Of a DNA stretch of 64,000 nt, positions 26,198 to 35,007 are shown in pieces. The DNA is from UTCHB3 sp008363265 (lineage in GTDB: Bacteria > Bacteroidota > Ignavibacteria > Ignavibacteriales > Ignavibacteriaceae), in assembly GCA_045863055.1 (NCBI GenBank), contig BTUW01000003.1, positions 124,001 through 188,000 of the forward strand, in the 5' to 3' direction. The position numbers and the translations under genes were made by a program. Every line of letters starts with the position of its first letter. Position 1 is the stretch's first letter. The notes beneath the pieces are model-generated. The model did no database searches and was not told the origin of the DNA. It saw nothing but the letters and a program-made list of their open reading frames with translations.

Positions 26198-26605
26198 ATG
26201 GTAGATGATAAGTCTAAACAGGAGATATCAAAACGTTTGAGGTATTTTGCTCATATGCGCTTCGGCAGCATGAAGGAACTCGCCGCCAATCTGGGGGTTA
26301 CTTCCAGCACTTTATCTCAATACACAACCGGGAAAAGCATCCCCGGAAACACAATGCAGGCCCGCCTGCGTGATATAGGATGCGATATTGAATGGCTGAT
26401 GACCGGCGAAGCAAGCGTGGTTCAGTCAGATGAAGTTTCGTTCTCTCAGGAGTTCAAAAAGATCAGGAAGGAGTTTTCCACATTGATGCGGGAATACAAC
26501 AACTTCAATAAACGGCTCCAGAGAGTTGAATCCCTTCTTTTTACTCTTACAGAAGAATACAAGCTCCCTTTTACTGATCGAGAGGAACAGGAAAGAAGCG
26601 TCTGA
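26198..26605 (+). CDS. XRE-family helix-turn-helix regulator
   Basis: This small DNA-binding protein (about 135 residues) has an N-terminal Cro/C1-type HTH: MRFGSMKELAANLGVTSSTLSQYTTGKSIPGNTMQARLRDIGCDIEWLMTGE. The C-terminal part is charged and predicted helical (FSQEFKKIRKEFSTLMREYNNFNKRLQRVESLL), with heptad spacing that could form a coiled-coil dimer. Targets are unknown; it stands alone, divergent from the FG-GAP gene and convergent with the tRNA gene. It does not resemble a phage repressor with a LexA-like peptidase domain. Confidence 0.8.
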   Translation: MVDDKSKQEISKRLRYFAHMRFGSMKELAANLGVTSSTLSQYTTGKSIPGNTMQARLRDIGCDIEWLMTGEASVVQSDEVSFSQEFKKIRKEFSTLMREYNNFNKRLQRVESLLFTLTEEYKLPFTDREEQERSV

Positions 26606-26662
26606 GCGTGTGATCTGTCACCCGGACCCGTGCTGAATACTTACAAGGATTTTAAATAAAAA

Positions 26663-26687
26663 AAGGTTGCCTTCATCAGACAACCTT
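26663..26687 (-). terminator. Terminator downstream of tRNA-Ala
   Basis: Inverted repeats 26663-26669 and 26681-26687 (AAGGTTG/CAACCTT) form a stem. Read on the minus strand the stem is followed by seven T. It lies 8 nt beyond the tRNA 3' end and could also serve the convergent XRE gene weakly. Confidence 0.75.
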
Positions 26688-26694
26688 AAATAAG

Positions 26695-26767
26695 TGGAGA
26701 TACGGGGATTCGAACCCCGGGCCTTTTCATTGCGAACGAAACGCTCTACCAACTGAGCTATATCCCC
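26695..26767 (-). tRNA. tRNA-Ala, anticodon CGC
   Basis: The 73-nt cloverleaf folds fully: a 7-bp acceptor stem (GGGGATA with TATCTCC), D stem GCTC/GAGC, anticodon stem TTTCG/TGAAA with loop TTCGCAA, T stem CGGGG/CCCCG with TTCGAAT loop, and discriminator A73. The anticodon CGC reads GCG. The acceptor carries the G3-U70 wobble pair that is the alanine identity element, confirming the assignment. CCA is not encoded. Confidence 0.95.
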
Positions 26768-26805
26768 GAAAAACTTCGTTTTTGTGGTGTAAAGATACGA
26801 AAGAT

Positions 26806-27237
26806 CTACTGATTTTTGGTCGTGGGAGATTTATCGCTTACCGGTATTTTCACTTTTACCGCGCCTGCTTTCCTGAATTTAAACACGAGATCGTGCTTAT
26901 CACCCTTCTTTATATCCTGTTTCAGTTTTATCAGCATGATGTGGAGGCCACCCGGCTTCATCTCCACGGTTTTCTTTGCCGGAACAACCAAATAATCGAT
27001 CTTCCTCATCTTCATCTTGCCGTCTTTTTCATACGATTCGTGAATTTCCACCACCTTCGATAGCCCAGATTCAACCGCATAGAGGGTGTCAGCTTTGTCG
27101 CTATTGTTCATTATTTTCGCAAAAACTGCTGTGTTCATTCCCTCCCCGTTGGGCCGCATCCATGCTTCGGATATCCCGACCTTGGGAGCGGTAAGTGAAA
27201 CAATAAACAGAGTTGCCAATATATTAAATGTCATCAT
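26806..27237 (-). CDS. PCu(A)C copper chaperone
   Basis: This periplasmic copper(I) chaperone supplies the CuA centre of cytochrome oxidase or similar targets. The 143-residue protein has a signal peptide-like N-terminus and the exact family metal motif H-x10-M-x21-H-x-M (H66, M77, H99, M101). Its start overlaps the stop of the SCO gene by four bases (ATGA), giving the usual SCO-PCuAC pair. No oxidase subunit genes are in the window. Confidence 0.92.
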   Translation of the reverse strand: MMTFNILATLFIVSLTAPKVGISEAWMRPNGEGMNTAVFAKIMNNSDKADTLYAVESGLSKVVEIHESYEKDGKMKMRKIDYLVVPAKKTVEMKPGGLHIMLIKLKQDIKKGDKHDLVFKFRKAGAVKVKIPVSDKSPTTKNQ

Positions 27238-27848
27238 TTGAGTTTGCCTATGTCGTTTACAATTTCTTCAATGTTCGCTTTGCTGCCTGAATATTCCTTT
27301 CGCAGAAACCCCCACTGATCGATTAGCGAAATACGGTCAGTGTGAGTGAAGAAATATGAAAGATCGCCCTCTATCACCGTTGAATCTTCAGGGACAGCAA
27401 CAATTCGCATTACCGTCATAACAGAATCAGTTACTTTTTTATCACCGGTAAGAAATCTGAAGTTCTTTTCATTGATCTCTCTCAAACCTGCAAATTTTTT
27501 CAATAAGGCCACTGAATCCCTTTCCGGATCAAATGTGACCGCAACAAATACAACGTCATCACCACCGCCATTTTTCGCGATCGCATTTTGAACCAATTGC
27601 ATGTTATTTACTGTTAATGGACATATATCAGGGCAATGAGTAAAGATAAATCCGGTGACCAATATCTTTCCCTCAAACTCAGTGGGGAAATCCACCTGCC
27701 GGCCATCCTGGTCGATCAGTTTAAAAGAAAAACCCTTCAGATTTTCATTTAATTCGAACTCACTTTTACAGCCGGAAGTGTAAATTGAAAGGATCAGAAC
27801 GGATAGACTGACCGTTACTTTAAATGTTTTTTGAATTTTCATATTCAA
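27234..27848 (-). CDS. SCO1/SenC-family copper lipoprotein
   Basis: SCO proteins are thioredoxin-fold copper carriers needed for cytochrome oxidase CuA assembly. The 204-residue precursor has a lipobox at C27 (SIYTSGC), the copper-binding CPDIC motif (C72, C76) in GFIFTHCPDICPLT, and a later conserved His in FFTHTDRISLID. It is therefore anchored to a membrane facing the periplasm. Co-transcribed and translationally coupled with the downstream PCu(A)C gene. Divergent from the P-type ATPase across a 130-bp AT-rich region. Confidence 0.93.
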   Translation of the reverse strand: MNMKIQKTFKVTVSLSVLILSIYTSGCKSEFELNENLKGFSFKLIDQDGRQVDFPTEFEGKILVTGFIFTHCPDICPLTVNNMQLVQNAIAKNGGGDDVVFVAVTFDPERDSVALLKKFAGLREINEKNFRFLTGDKKVTDSVMTVMRIVAVPEDSTVIEGDLSYFFTHTDRISLIDQWGFLRKEYSGSKANIEEIVNDIGKLK

Positions 27849-27978
27849 ATATCAAGAATTTGAAGATATATTAAAAGTCGGATATTTTAATATTTATGCT
27901 TCGCTGCAATTAATAATTTATTTAAACAGATTATATTCATTCCGGAATTTATCGATTTCATAATATCAGGTAAAGACA

Positions 27979-30774
27979 ATGAGCACACAATGGCATTCCC
28001 TTAAATCAGATGAGACAATGATGAAGCTGGGTACTCATCCGGAGGGACTGAGTACCACCGAACTGGAAGAAAGAGTAAAAAAATACGGTTATAATGAACT
28101 GGAAGAAAAAGCAGCCGTCTCCCCCCTGGCACTTTTTATTTCACAATTTAAAAGCCTGCTGATCATAATTCTTTTTGCCGCTGCGGTTATCTCACTTGTA
28201 TTAGGCAAGATTCCCGAAGCAGTTTCCATCATCACAATAGTGATCTTTGCGGGTGTTCTTGGATTTATCCAGGAATTCCGTGCAGGGAAGGCCTTGCAGG
28301 CTCTTAAGAAAATGGCCGCTCCACTGGCTATCGTGGTTCGTGACGGCAAGGAACAGGAAATCCCCTCCAGGGAGCTCGTCCCCGGAGATATAATCAAGAT
28401 CGCAATGGGTGCCAAGATCCCCGCCGACGCCAGGATAATCAAGTGTGCAAATCTGAAGGTTGAAGAGGCAGCACTCACCGGCGAATCAGTCCCCGTTGAT
28501 AAACACACCGATCCTGTTGAAGGAAACGATATCCCGCTGGGTGACCGGAATAATATACTCTTTGCCGGTACGGCGGTCTCCTTCGGACGCGGTACTGCTG
28601 TTGTAGTTGCAACCGGAATGCAGACTGAATTCGGTAAGATAGCAGCTATGCTTCAGAACACCGAGGATGAAAGAACCCCGCTTCAGGTTAATCTCGATCA
28701 GCTCGGCAAGAAACTCGGCATCTTCGCGATCGCCCTGGCTGCAGTAATGTCGGTATTCCAGCTTGTAAAGATATTTTCGGCCGGTCCGCTGACAACTGAC
28801 AGCGTAATGGAGATTTTCATCTGGGGCGTGGCACTCGCAGTGGCCGTCATCCCGGAAGCACTTCCCGCGGTAGTGACCATTTCACTCGCCCTCGGTGTGC
28901 GTAGAATGGTTAAAAGAAAAGCTCTGATACGCAAACTCCCCGCGGTTGAGACTTTAGGCGCAACCAACATCATCTGCTCTGACAAGACCGGTACTCTTAC
29001 CCAGGATGCCATGACGATCAAGAAGATGTATGCAGGTGGTGCCGTTTATACTGTAACCGGAAATGGTTACAAACCTGAGGGGAAGATACTCAAAGGCGAG
29101 ACTGAGGTAACCACCCTCGATGATCCCCCACTTGCACATCTCCTTCAAAGCGGAGTTCTTTGTAACGACACGAAGCTTACCAAAGAGGACAACGAATGGG
29201 AGATCATCGGTGACCCAACCGAAGGAGCCATTGTTGTTGTTGCTGAAAAGGCCGGAATAAGCAACACCACATTCAAGGGCGAGAACCCAAGGCTTTATGA
29301 GATCCCCTTTTCTTCTGAAACAAAGAAAATGACCACCGTCAATAAAAGTGAAGACGGACTTATTGTTTCATCCAAAGGTGCCCTCGAAATGCTCCTTTCA
29401 GAGTGCAAATACATCTACTCATCATCTGGTATCCGTGAATTGACGAACGGCGATGTGGATGAGATCAACAAGCACTACAAGACTTTTGCGTCTGATGCAC
29501 TCAGGGTTCTGACCATCTGTGGAAAAAAGATGGAGATGGACATCGATTCTTTCAAAACCATTGCTGAAGAAGCAAATGAGAAAGAACCTGTCAGGGAAGA
29601 CCTGGCGAAGATCATCGAATCAGATCTTGTTTTCTATGGACTCGTTGGCATGTTCGATCCTCCCCGTGAGGAGGTCAAGGCCGCTATAAAAGTCTGCGAC
29701 AAAGCCGGAATAAGACCCATAATGATCACCGGCGACCACAAAGATACTGCAGTCGCTGTGGCAAAGGAACTTGGTATCCTGAAGCATGGCGGAGCCCTTT
29801 CAGGTCAGGAGCTTGACAAACTGACTGATGAAGAATTCATAGATAGCGTTGAGAGTACCGACGTTTACGCGAGGATATCACCCGCGCATAAACTGAAAAT
29901 CGTTGAAGCCTTGATGCGCAAGGGCAACATCGTGGCAATGACGGGTGACGGGGTGAACGACGCTCCTTCACTGAAAAAAGCGAATATCGGTGTGGCAATG
30001 GGTATTACCGGAACAGATGTAAGCAAGGAAGCCGCCGACATGATCCTGACCGATGACAACTTCTCATCGATCGTTTCTGCTATCGAAGAGGGCCGTTCAA
30101 TTTTTGAGAACATCAGAAAATACCTGGTCTACCTTCTTAGCGGTAACCTCGGAACAGTTTTCGGTATTCTGATAACATTCTTCCTTGGTTATTCGCTCCC
30201 GATCAATGCAGTGCAGATCCTGTTCATCAACTTCATTATGGACGGTCTCGTTGCCATTGCCCTGGGAGTTGAACCGCCGGAGCCCGGCATAATGGACCGC
30301 AAGCCGAGAAGAACAAAGGAAGGTATCTTAAACAATATCGCGATGCGTTCTATAGGTGTTCTGAGCGTGTGGATAGCTATCATTACAACGGCGTCTTATG
30401 TATTCGCTCAGGAGGTTGTAGTGCATCCTGAGGGGATGACAGAGGATATGATTAATAAAGAGGCATCAACTGTCTTCTTTATTACTCTTCTGGCGGCCAG
30501 ATTCTTCAACGGTTTCAACTGCCGTTCACTAACCCGTTCGATATTTACGGTGCCGTTCCTGAGCAACAAATCGCTCATTTGGAACATCATTGTATCGATC
30601 GGTATAACGGCGGTGATCTTCTTTGTAGAACCTCTGAGAAACGCCTTCCACCTCGTTCCAATTACTCAGAGCGAGATAATCACAGCCGCGATCACATCGG
30701 CATCAGTTCTGGTGTTTGCGGAAGTGCTGAAGCTGGTCTTTAAGAAGAGACTTGGTGAGGAGAACTATCAATAA
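27979..30774 (+). CDS. Calcium-type (P2A) cation-transporting ATPase
   Basis: This 931-residue inner-membrane P-type ATPase has an N-terminal cation ATPase domain, TGES actuator loop (AALTGESVPVD), M4 with VIPEALPAVVT, phosphorylation site CSDKTGTLT (D335), GDGVNDAPSL hinge and the C-terminal four-helix domain. Compared with SERCA, M4 Glu and M6 Asn/Asp (NFIMDG) of site II are kept, while the M5 Glu of site I is Thr (GNLGTVFG) and the M6 Thr is Met. A single site II-type ion is expected, as in PMR1-like Ca/Mn pumps. The ion itself is inferred. Confidence 0.9.
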   Translation: MSTQWHSLKSDETMMKLGTHPEGLSTTELEERVKKYGYNELEEKAAVSPLALFISQFKSLLIIILFAAAVISLVLGKIPEAVSIITIVIFAGVLGFIQEFRAGKALQALKKMAAPLAIVVRDGKEQEIPSRELVPGDIIKIAMGAKIPADARIIKCANLKVEEAALTGESVPVDKHTDPVEGNDIPLGDRNNILFAGTAVSFGRGTAVVVATGMQTEFGKIAAMLQNTEDERTPLQVNLDQLGKKLGIFAIALAAVMSVFQLVKIFSAGPLTTDSVMEIFIWGVALAVAVIPEALPAVVTISLALGVRRMVKRKALIRKLPAVETLGATNIICSDKTGTLTQDAMTIKKMYAGGAVYTVTGNGYKPEGKILKGETEVTTLDDPPLAHLLQSGVLCNDTKLTKEDNEWEIIGDPTEGAIVVVAEKAGISNTTFKGENPRLYEIPFSSETKKMTTVNKSEDGLIVSSKGALEMLLSECKYIYSSSGIRELTNGDVDEINKHYKTFASDALRVLTICGKKMEMDIDSFKTIAEEANEKEPVREDLAKIIESDLVFYGLVGMFDPPREEVKAAIKVCDKAGIRPIMITGDHKDTAVAVAKELGILKHGGALSGQELDKLTDEEFIDSVESTDVYARISPAHKLKIVEALMRKGNIVAMTGDGVNDAPSLKKANIGVAMGITGTDVSKEAADMILTDDNFSSIVSAIEEGRSIFENIRKYLVYLLSGNLGTVFGILITFFLGYSLPINAVQILFINFIMDGLVAIALGVEPPEPGIMDRKPRRTKEGILNNIAMRSIGVLSVWIAIITTASYVFAQEVVVHPEGMTEDMINKEASTVFFITLLAARFFNGFNCRSLTRSIFTVPFLSNKSLIWNIIVSIGITAVIFFVEPLRNAFHLVPITQSEIITAAITSASVLVFAEVLKLVFKKRLGEENYQ

Positions 30775-30776
30775 GG

Positions 30777-30794
30777 GTGATCGTTAAAGATCAC
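30777..30794. terminator. Weak hairpin at the convergent ATPase/DUF4837 gene ends
   Basis: A 6-bp stem (30777-30782 with 30789-30794) with 6-nt loop lies between the two convergent stop codons and overlaps the end of the DUF4837 gene. No T-run follows directly; a short T-run appears 8 nt later on the plus strand. Termination here is only a guess. Confidence 0.3.
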
Positions 30795-31785
30795 GCAATA
30801 ATTTTTCGAGCCGGAGCAGGTTCAAGGTTTTGTTCCTGCCCGGCGAGTATATTCCCGCCTCAATATAGATTATTCCACCCCCTTTGCTAAGCAAACGTGC
30901 TGTATAAACTCCGGCCATCGGATATGGTGAGGTTTCCCAGTTACCCCTGAAATAGCCCGGTTTACCCAGATACTCAAAATATGATGTGGTCCTCATTGAA
31001 GAACCATCCTGATATCTGATGGATTCCTTTACTGCGTTATCCCTGAGTTCATTGGGATTTCCTTCAATTGAGCCTGAAATCCCACTGATCATCATCCATT
31101 CTTCGGTTTTGGTACCTGCCCCCCTCCTGAACAGAGTTCTCCCGGAGGATACACTGTCAACTCTCTCAAATCCTTCAGGCAGTCTAAGATCGATCCCCCA
31201 TTCAGCCAATATCTCTTCTGAATGTCCCTTCTCATATCTCGACCGTGACTGATCGTAAGCCATCATTCTTTTTATATTCGTACTGATTATCGTGGCAACG
31301 GCCGCCGGGAAACGCGCTGCCACAAATTTCTGTAATCCGCCGTCAGAATGATAAAGAATGAACCATATCGTCTGACCCTTACGGTAGAGGTCATCTTTCT
31401 TCAGGAAAAGTACCTCATCATCCTTTGTGACGCGTGAGATCAGACCGGGTGATAAAACCCTGCCCAGCGAGGAATCCGAAAGTGCAGCCGCGGTTGAAAC
31501 AAGAAATAAAAGGTCGGTATTTGCAGGCGGGTTTTCACCGTTGTACCTCAGAAAATTTACGGCTGAAAAAAATGGCTCCGTCGTTCCCGGGAGGTTTACC
31601 TTCACAAGTGTGACCTCGAGTGAATCCAGAATGTCCACTGGTATACCGCCGGGAGAGATTACAGTCAGTTGTGTTGGATCAATTGAAGGATTGGAGTTTG
31701 GGTTCTTACAACCGGCTAAAACAAAAAGGGAAAATAAAAGGAGGGAATAAAAAAGAGTTTTCCGTCCCGGCCTAAACAGGAACAT
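30784..31785 (-). CDS. DUF4837-family lipoprotein
   Basis: The 333-residue lipoprotein (lipobox FVLAGC at the signal peptide end) resembles DUF4837, a family known mainly from Bacteroidota with no established function. Supporting pieces are the late YFEYLGKPGYFRGNWETSPYPMAGVYTARLL block and IIYIEAGIYSPGRNKTLNLLRLEKLL, where DUF4837 proteins have a similar GxW...GG...EGFVYAPG pattern. It is the last gene of the greA-ftsH operon and overlaps the polyprenol kinase gene by 14 bp. Family assignment is from memory of the pattern. Confidence 0.65.
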   Translation of the reverse strand: MFLFRPGRKTLFYSLLLFSLFVLAGCKNPNSNPSIDPTQLTVISPGGIPVDILDSLEVTLVKVNLPGTTEPFFSAVNFLRYNGENPPANTDLLFLVSTAAALSDSSLGRVLSPGLISRVTKDDEVLFLKKDDLYRKGQTIWFILYHSDGGLQKFVAARFPAAVATIISTNIKRMMAYDQSRSRYEKGHSEEILAEWGIDLRLPEGFERVDSVSSGRTLFRRGAGTKTEEWMMISGISGSIEGNPNELRDNAVKESIRYQDGSSMRTTSYFEYLGKPGYFRGNWETSPYPMAGVYTARLLSKGGGIIYIEAGIYSPGRNKTLNLLRLEKLLRDL

Positions 31786-32437
31786 TCTTCAGAACCAGTT
31801 CAAGGTTGGGAAACAGAAAATAATATCCAAGCCAGAGTACTATTCCGGAAGAAAGAGGTATGGCCACATTATCATCAAGAATGCCTGAAGCAACATTTTC
31901 AGCGATCGCAGATACAATTCCACTGAAAATTATGAGAGCGATCTCAAGCCCTGAATCTGTCAGTCTTGGCGTGATAAATGCAATGATCACTGTCATCACC
32001 ACAAATGCCATGGTTCCTTCCAGACTCTTCTTCAGGAAGGGCGTTTTACCCCACTTTCTTCCGATCAGCGCGGCTGCTGTATCACCTAATATCAAAAATG
32101 CCAAAGAGATGATTGCAATAACTTTCGGGAACACTATTATGCAGAGAACCGCGGCAGCAAGCAACCAAGTGGCTCCGGAGAGCTGTTTCTTGCCGTGATC
32201 AAGCTCGTGCTTTCTGAAAACAGGAAAGATTGTGTAGATTATCTTTGCGAACTGAGGACTGGCAAACCTTCCGATATCAACTATCACGGAAGCGAGAAAC
32301 ACCAGACTCAGGATCATGAGTCCGGTGCTTTTGGGGATAAAATAATAAATTATTGGGATCGAAAGACTGCAAATATGGATCAGTTTCCTGTAGACCTCAA
32401 ATTTATAGTCGATCTGAGACACTTCAGGCCTGCTCAT
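31772..32437 (-). CDS. Diacylglycerol/polyprenol/phytol kinase-family membrane protein
   Basis: This 221-residue integral membrane protein of the SEC59/DGK1/VTE5 CTP-dependent lipid kinase family begins YKFEVYRKLIHICSLSIPIIYYF, which is the conserved RKxxH region, and continues with ILGDTAAALIGRKWGKTPFLKKSLEGTMAF, the diagnostic GD-A-A-x-GR and K-S-x-EG-T blocks. About six transmembrane helices are visible. It probably phosphorylates an isoprenoid alcohol or diacylglycerol. It overlaps both ftsH and the DUF4837 gene by 14 bp each. Confidence 0.88.
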   Translation of the reverse strand: MSRPEVSQIDYKFEVYRKLIHICSLSIPIIYYFIPKSTGLMILSLVFLASVIVDIGRFASPQFAKIIYTIFPVFRKHELDHGKKQLSGATWLLAAAVLCIIVFPKVIAIISLAFLILGDTAAALIGRKWGKTPFLKKSLEGTMAFVVMTVIIAFITPRLTDSGLEIALIIFSGIVSAIAENVASGILDDNVAIPLSSGIVLWLGYYFLFPNLELVLKNVPV

Positions 32438-34439
32438 TAGACTCTTTTGGAGCAGTCTCCCTGTTTTTCAACATTTCTTTCACATGATCGGGAAGATCGT
32501 CCTTTTTTCCGTTCTTGGGGACCGGCGGCAGTTCTTCACCTCTCATGATCTTGTCTATCTCTTCTGCATCGAGTATCTCTCTTTCAAGAAGTTCAGCAGA
32601 GAGCTTGTGGAGCATTTCAATATTCTCCTCAAGTATCTTCAGAGCCCTCTCCATACAGGAGTTGATGATGTGTTTGATCTCTTCATCGATCTCAATGGCG
32701 GTTTTTTCGCTGTAGTCACGATGCTGCTGGATCTCTTTTCCCAGGAATATCTCCTCATGCTTGGTTCCGTAATTCAGAGGACCAAGCTTTTCGCTCATAC
32801 CCCACTCACAGACCATTTTACGGGCAAGATTTGTGGCCCGCTCGATATCATTTCCGGCTCCGGTGGTGTAGTGGTCGAAAATTATTTTTTCTGCTGCCCT
32901 GCCACCCAAAGCGTAGGTTATTACCGATTCAAGATATGACTTCGAATATGTATGCTTCTCATCCACAGGAAGATAACTGGTGACACCGAGCGCCCTTCCC
33001 CGGGGTATAATGGTAACTTTGTGAACAGGATCAGCTTCAGGGAGCATTTTAGCTACCAGAACGTGACCAATCTCATGGTACGATGTGGTTTTCTTTTCCT
33101 TGTCGGAGATGATCATGCTCTTCCTCTCCATACCCATCATAACCTTGTCTTTGGCCTCTTCGAAGTCGTCCATGTCAACTTTCGATTTGTTCTTCCTGGC
33201 GGCGAGAAGTGAAGCCTCGTTAACAAGATTTGCAAGCTCGGCACCCGCGAGTCCCGGTGTACCCTTGGCCAATACAGAGAGCTCAACATCTTCTGCAAGA
33301 GGGGTGTTTCTGGTGTGAACCTTGAGGATACCTTCCCTTCCCTTCACATCAGGCCTGTCTACCACTATCTGACGGTCGAAACGGCCCGGGCGCAGAAGTG
33401 CAGGATCAAGCACATCTGGGCGATTGGTCGCAGCAATAATAATTACGCCACTGTTCTGCTCAAAACCATCCATCTCGACGAGAAGCTGGTTAAGGGTCTG
33501 TTCCCTCTCATCGTGCCCGCCACCGAGTCCGGCACCTCTGTGTCTGCCGACGGCATCAATTTCATCAATAAAAATTATACACGGAGCGTTTCTTTTACCC
33601 TGATCAAACAGGTCTCTCACACGGCTTGCGCCAACACCAACAAACATCTCGACAAAATCGGCACCCGAGATCGAAAAGAACGGTACACCCGCTTCGCCCG
33701 CAACAGCTCTGGCGAGGAGGGTTTTACCGGTCCCCGGAGGTCCCAGGAGAAGGACACCTCTCGGAATCTTACCGCCGAGTTTCTGGAATTTACTGGGTTC
33801 CTTAAGAAACTCAATAACTTCCTGAAGCTCCACTTTAGCCTCATCTGCACCGGCGACATTCTTGAAGGTAACCTTGTTGTTCGACTGGTTTATCAGTTTG
33901 GCTTTGCTTTTGCCAAAGTTAAAGATGCCTCTCTGCCCGCCGGCACCACCGCCACCCTGCATTCTTTTCATAAAGAAGAACCAAAGGGCGATTATCAGTA
34001 TCCACGGGATCATACTGATCAGTAATGTCACAAAACTGTTCGACTGCTGATTATAGGTAAGCTGTATACCCATGGCATCCCACTTCTTCTTTTCAGCTTC
34101 GAAGTCGGGTTCCGCAATGTTCACAGCTATCTGGGTAACCTCGAGTGGTTTTTTGCCGATCGTTACGGTACGTTTTTCTCTTAATTCCGCCTGAAATACA
34201 TGCACTTTAGTGTCGGTAACGTTAACTGTGGCACTTGCGATCACGCTGTCCTGCAGTAACCTTTCATACTCAAAATAGGGAATTTCTGCATAGGAAGCTG
34301 TCTCACCTCTGAATAACTGCATCGCAATAACAGCGGCAATGATAACCACACCCCAGCCAAAAACCACTCTCATGATCTTCGACCAGTCGAAATTATCATC
34401 CGGCTTGTTGCCACCCATATTCTTGTTCTTCTGATCCAT
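32424..34439 (-). CDS. ftsH: ATP-dependent zinc metalloprotease FtsH
   Basis: FtsH is the membrane AAA+ protease for quality control of membrane and short-lived proteins. Two transmembrane helices (about residues 23-41 and 138-157) flank a periplasmic domain. The AAA module has Walker A GPPGTGKT (233-240), Walker B IIFIDEID, and the SRH region TNRPDVLDPALLRPGRFDRQ. The protease zinc motif is HEIGH (455-459) instead of the near-universal HEAGH, with the third ligand Asp in TGAGNDIERAT. The 671-residue length is usual. Gene order hpt-ftsH is common in bacteria. Confidence 0.96.
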   Translation of the reverse strand: MDQKNKNMGGNKPDDNFDWSKIMRVVFGWGVVIIAAVIAMQLFRGETASYAEIPYFEYERLLQDSVIASATVNVTDTKVHVFQAELREKRTVTIGKKPLEVTQIAVNIAEPDFEAEKKKWDAMGIQLTYNQQSNSFVTLLISMIPWILIIALWFFFMKRMQGGGGAGGQRGIFNFGKSKAKLINQSNNKVTFKNVAGADEAKVELQEVIEFLKEPSKFQKLGGKIPRGVLLLGPPGTGKTLLARAVAGEAGVPFFSISGADFVEMFVGVGASRVRDLFDQGKRNAPCIIFIDEIDAVGRHRGAGLGGGHDEREQTLNQLLVEMDGFEQNSGVIIIAATNRPDVLDPALLRPGRFDRQIVVDRPDVKGREGILKVHTRNTPLAEDVELSVLAKGTPGLAGAELANLVNEASLLAARKNKSKVDMDDFEEAKDKVMMGMERKSMIISDKEKKTTSYHEIGHVLVAKMLPEADPVHKVTIIPRGRALGVTSYLPVDEKHTYSKSYLESVITYALGGRAAEKIIFDHYTTGAGNDIERATNLARKMVCEWGMSEKLGPLNYGTKHEEIFLGKEIQQHRDYSEKTAIEIDEEIKHIINSCMERALKILEENIEMLHKLSAELLEREILDAEEIDKIMRGEELPPVPKNGKKDDLPDHVKEMLKNRETAPKESNEQA

Positions 34440-34455
34440 CTTTGTCGTTTGTTCC

Positions 34456-35007
34456 TTATTTGCTTTCCTCTTCGACCATCGAATAAACCGCTCTTAAATT
34501 GCGGTACTTCTGTGCAAGGTCGAGTCCGTATCCTATCACAAAATTATTAGGTATCTTAAATCCTACATATTCAACTGAAATGTTGTACTTCACACTCTTG
34601 GGCTTCAAAAGAAGCGAAGCGATCCTGACCGAAGCAGGATTGTGCTTCTTTAAATGTGAGATAATAAATTCGGCAGAAAGGCCTGAATCTATTATATCTT
34701 CAACAATTATGATATCTCTTTGGTTCAAGTCGGCATTGATGTCTTTCAGGAGATCTACTTTGCCTGAGGAGACTTTTGCCTCATGATAACTTGAGAGTTT
34801 TAGGAAGTCAACTTCGCATTCACCGCAGAAGTTCTTGAGAAGATCAGATAGGAACATGAATGCACCGTTCAGTATTCCAATAAAAATCGGTACTTTGCCT
34901 TTATAATCCTCTGATATCTGCGCACCCAACTCCGCGATCCTTTTTTGGATCATCTCTTCTGTCAGGTAAACCTCGAAAGTTTCACCGTTGATCGTGATTC
35001 TGTCCAT
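34456..35007 (-). CDS. hpt: Hypoxanthine phosphoribosyltransferase
   Basis: The enzyme salvages hypoxanthine or guanine with PRPP to IMP or GMP in the cytoplasm. The 183-residue protein has the PRPP motif IIIVEDIIDSGLSAEFI, the upstream flexible loop LSSYHEAKVSSGKV and KPKSVKYNISVEYVGFKIPNNFVIGYGLDLAQKYRNL near the end, which closely follows the bacterial Hpt pattern. It overlaps tilS by 26 bp and precedes ftsH by 16 bp; the tilS-hpt-ftsH order is widespread in bacteria. Confidence 0.95.
   Translation of the reverse strand: MDRITINGETFEVYLTEEMIQKRIAELGAQISEDYKGKVPIFIGILNGAFMFLSDLLKNFCGECEVDFLKLSSYHEAKVSSGKVDLLKDINADLNQRDIIIVEDIIDSGLSAEFIISHLKKHNPASVRIASLLLKPKSVKYNISVEYVGFKIPNNFVIGYGLDLAQKYRNLRAVYSMVEEESK

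Noticed and set aside
26695..26767. tRNA-Ala as an integration site for a mobile element
   Set aside because: No integrase gene and no repeat of the tRNA 3' end was noticed within the window.
26782..27063. Plus-strand reading frame opposite the PCu(A)C gene
   Set aside because: Antisense shadow; the minus-strand frame has the exact copper motif.
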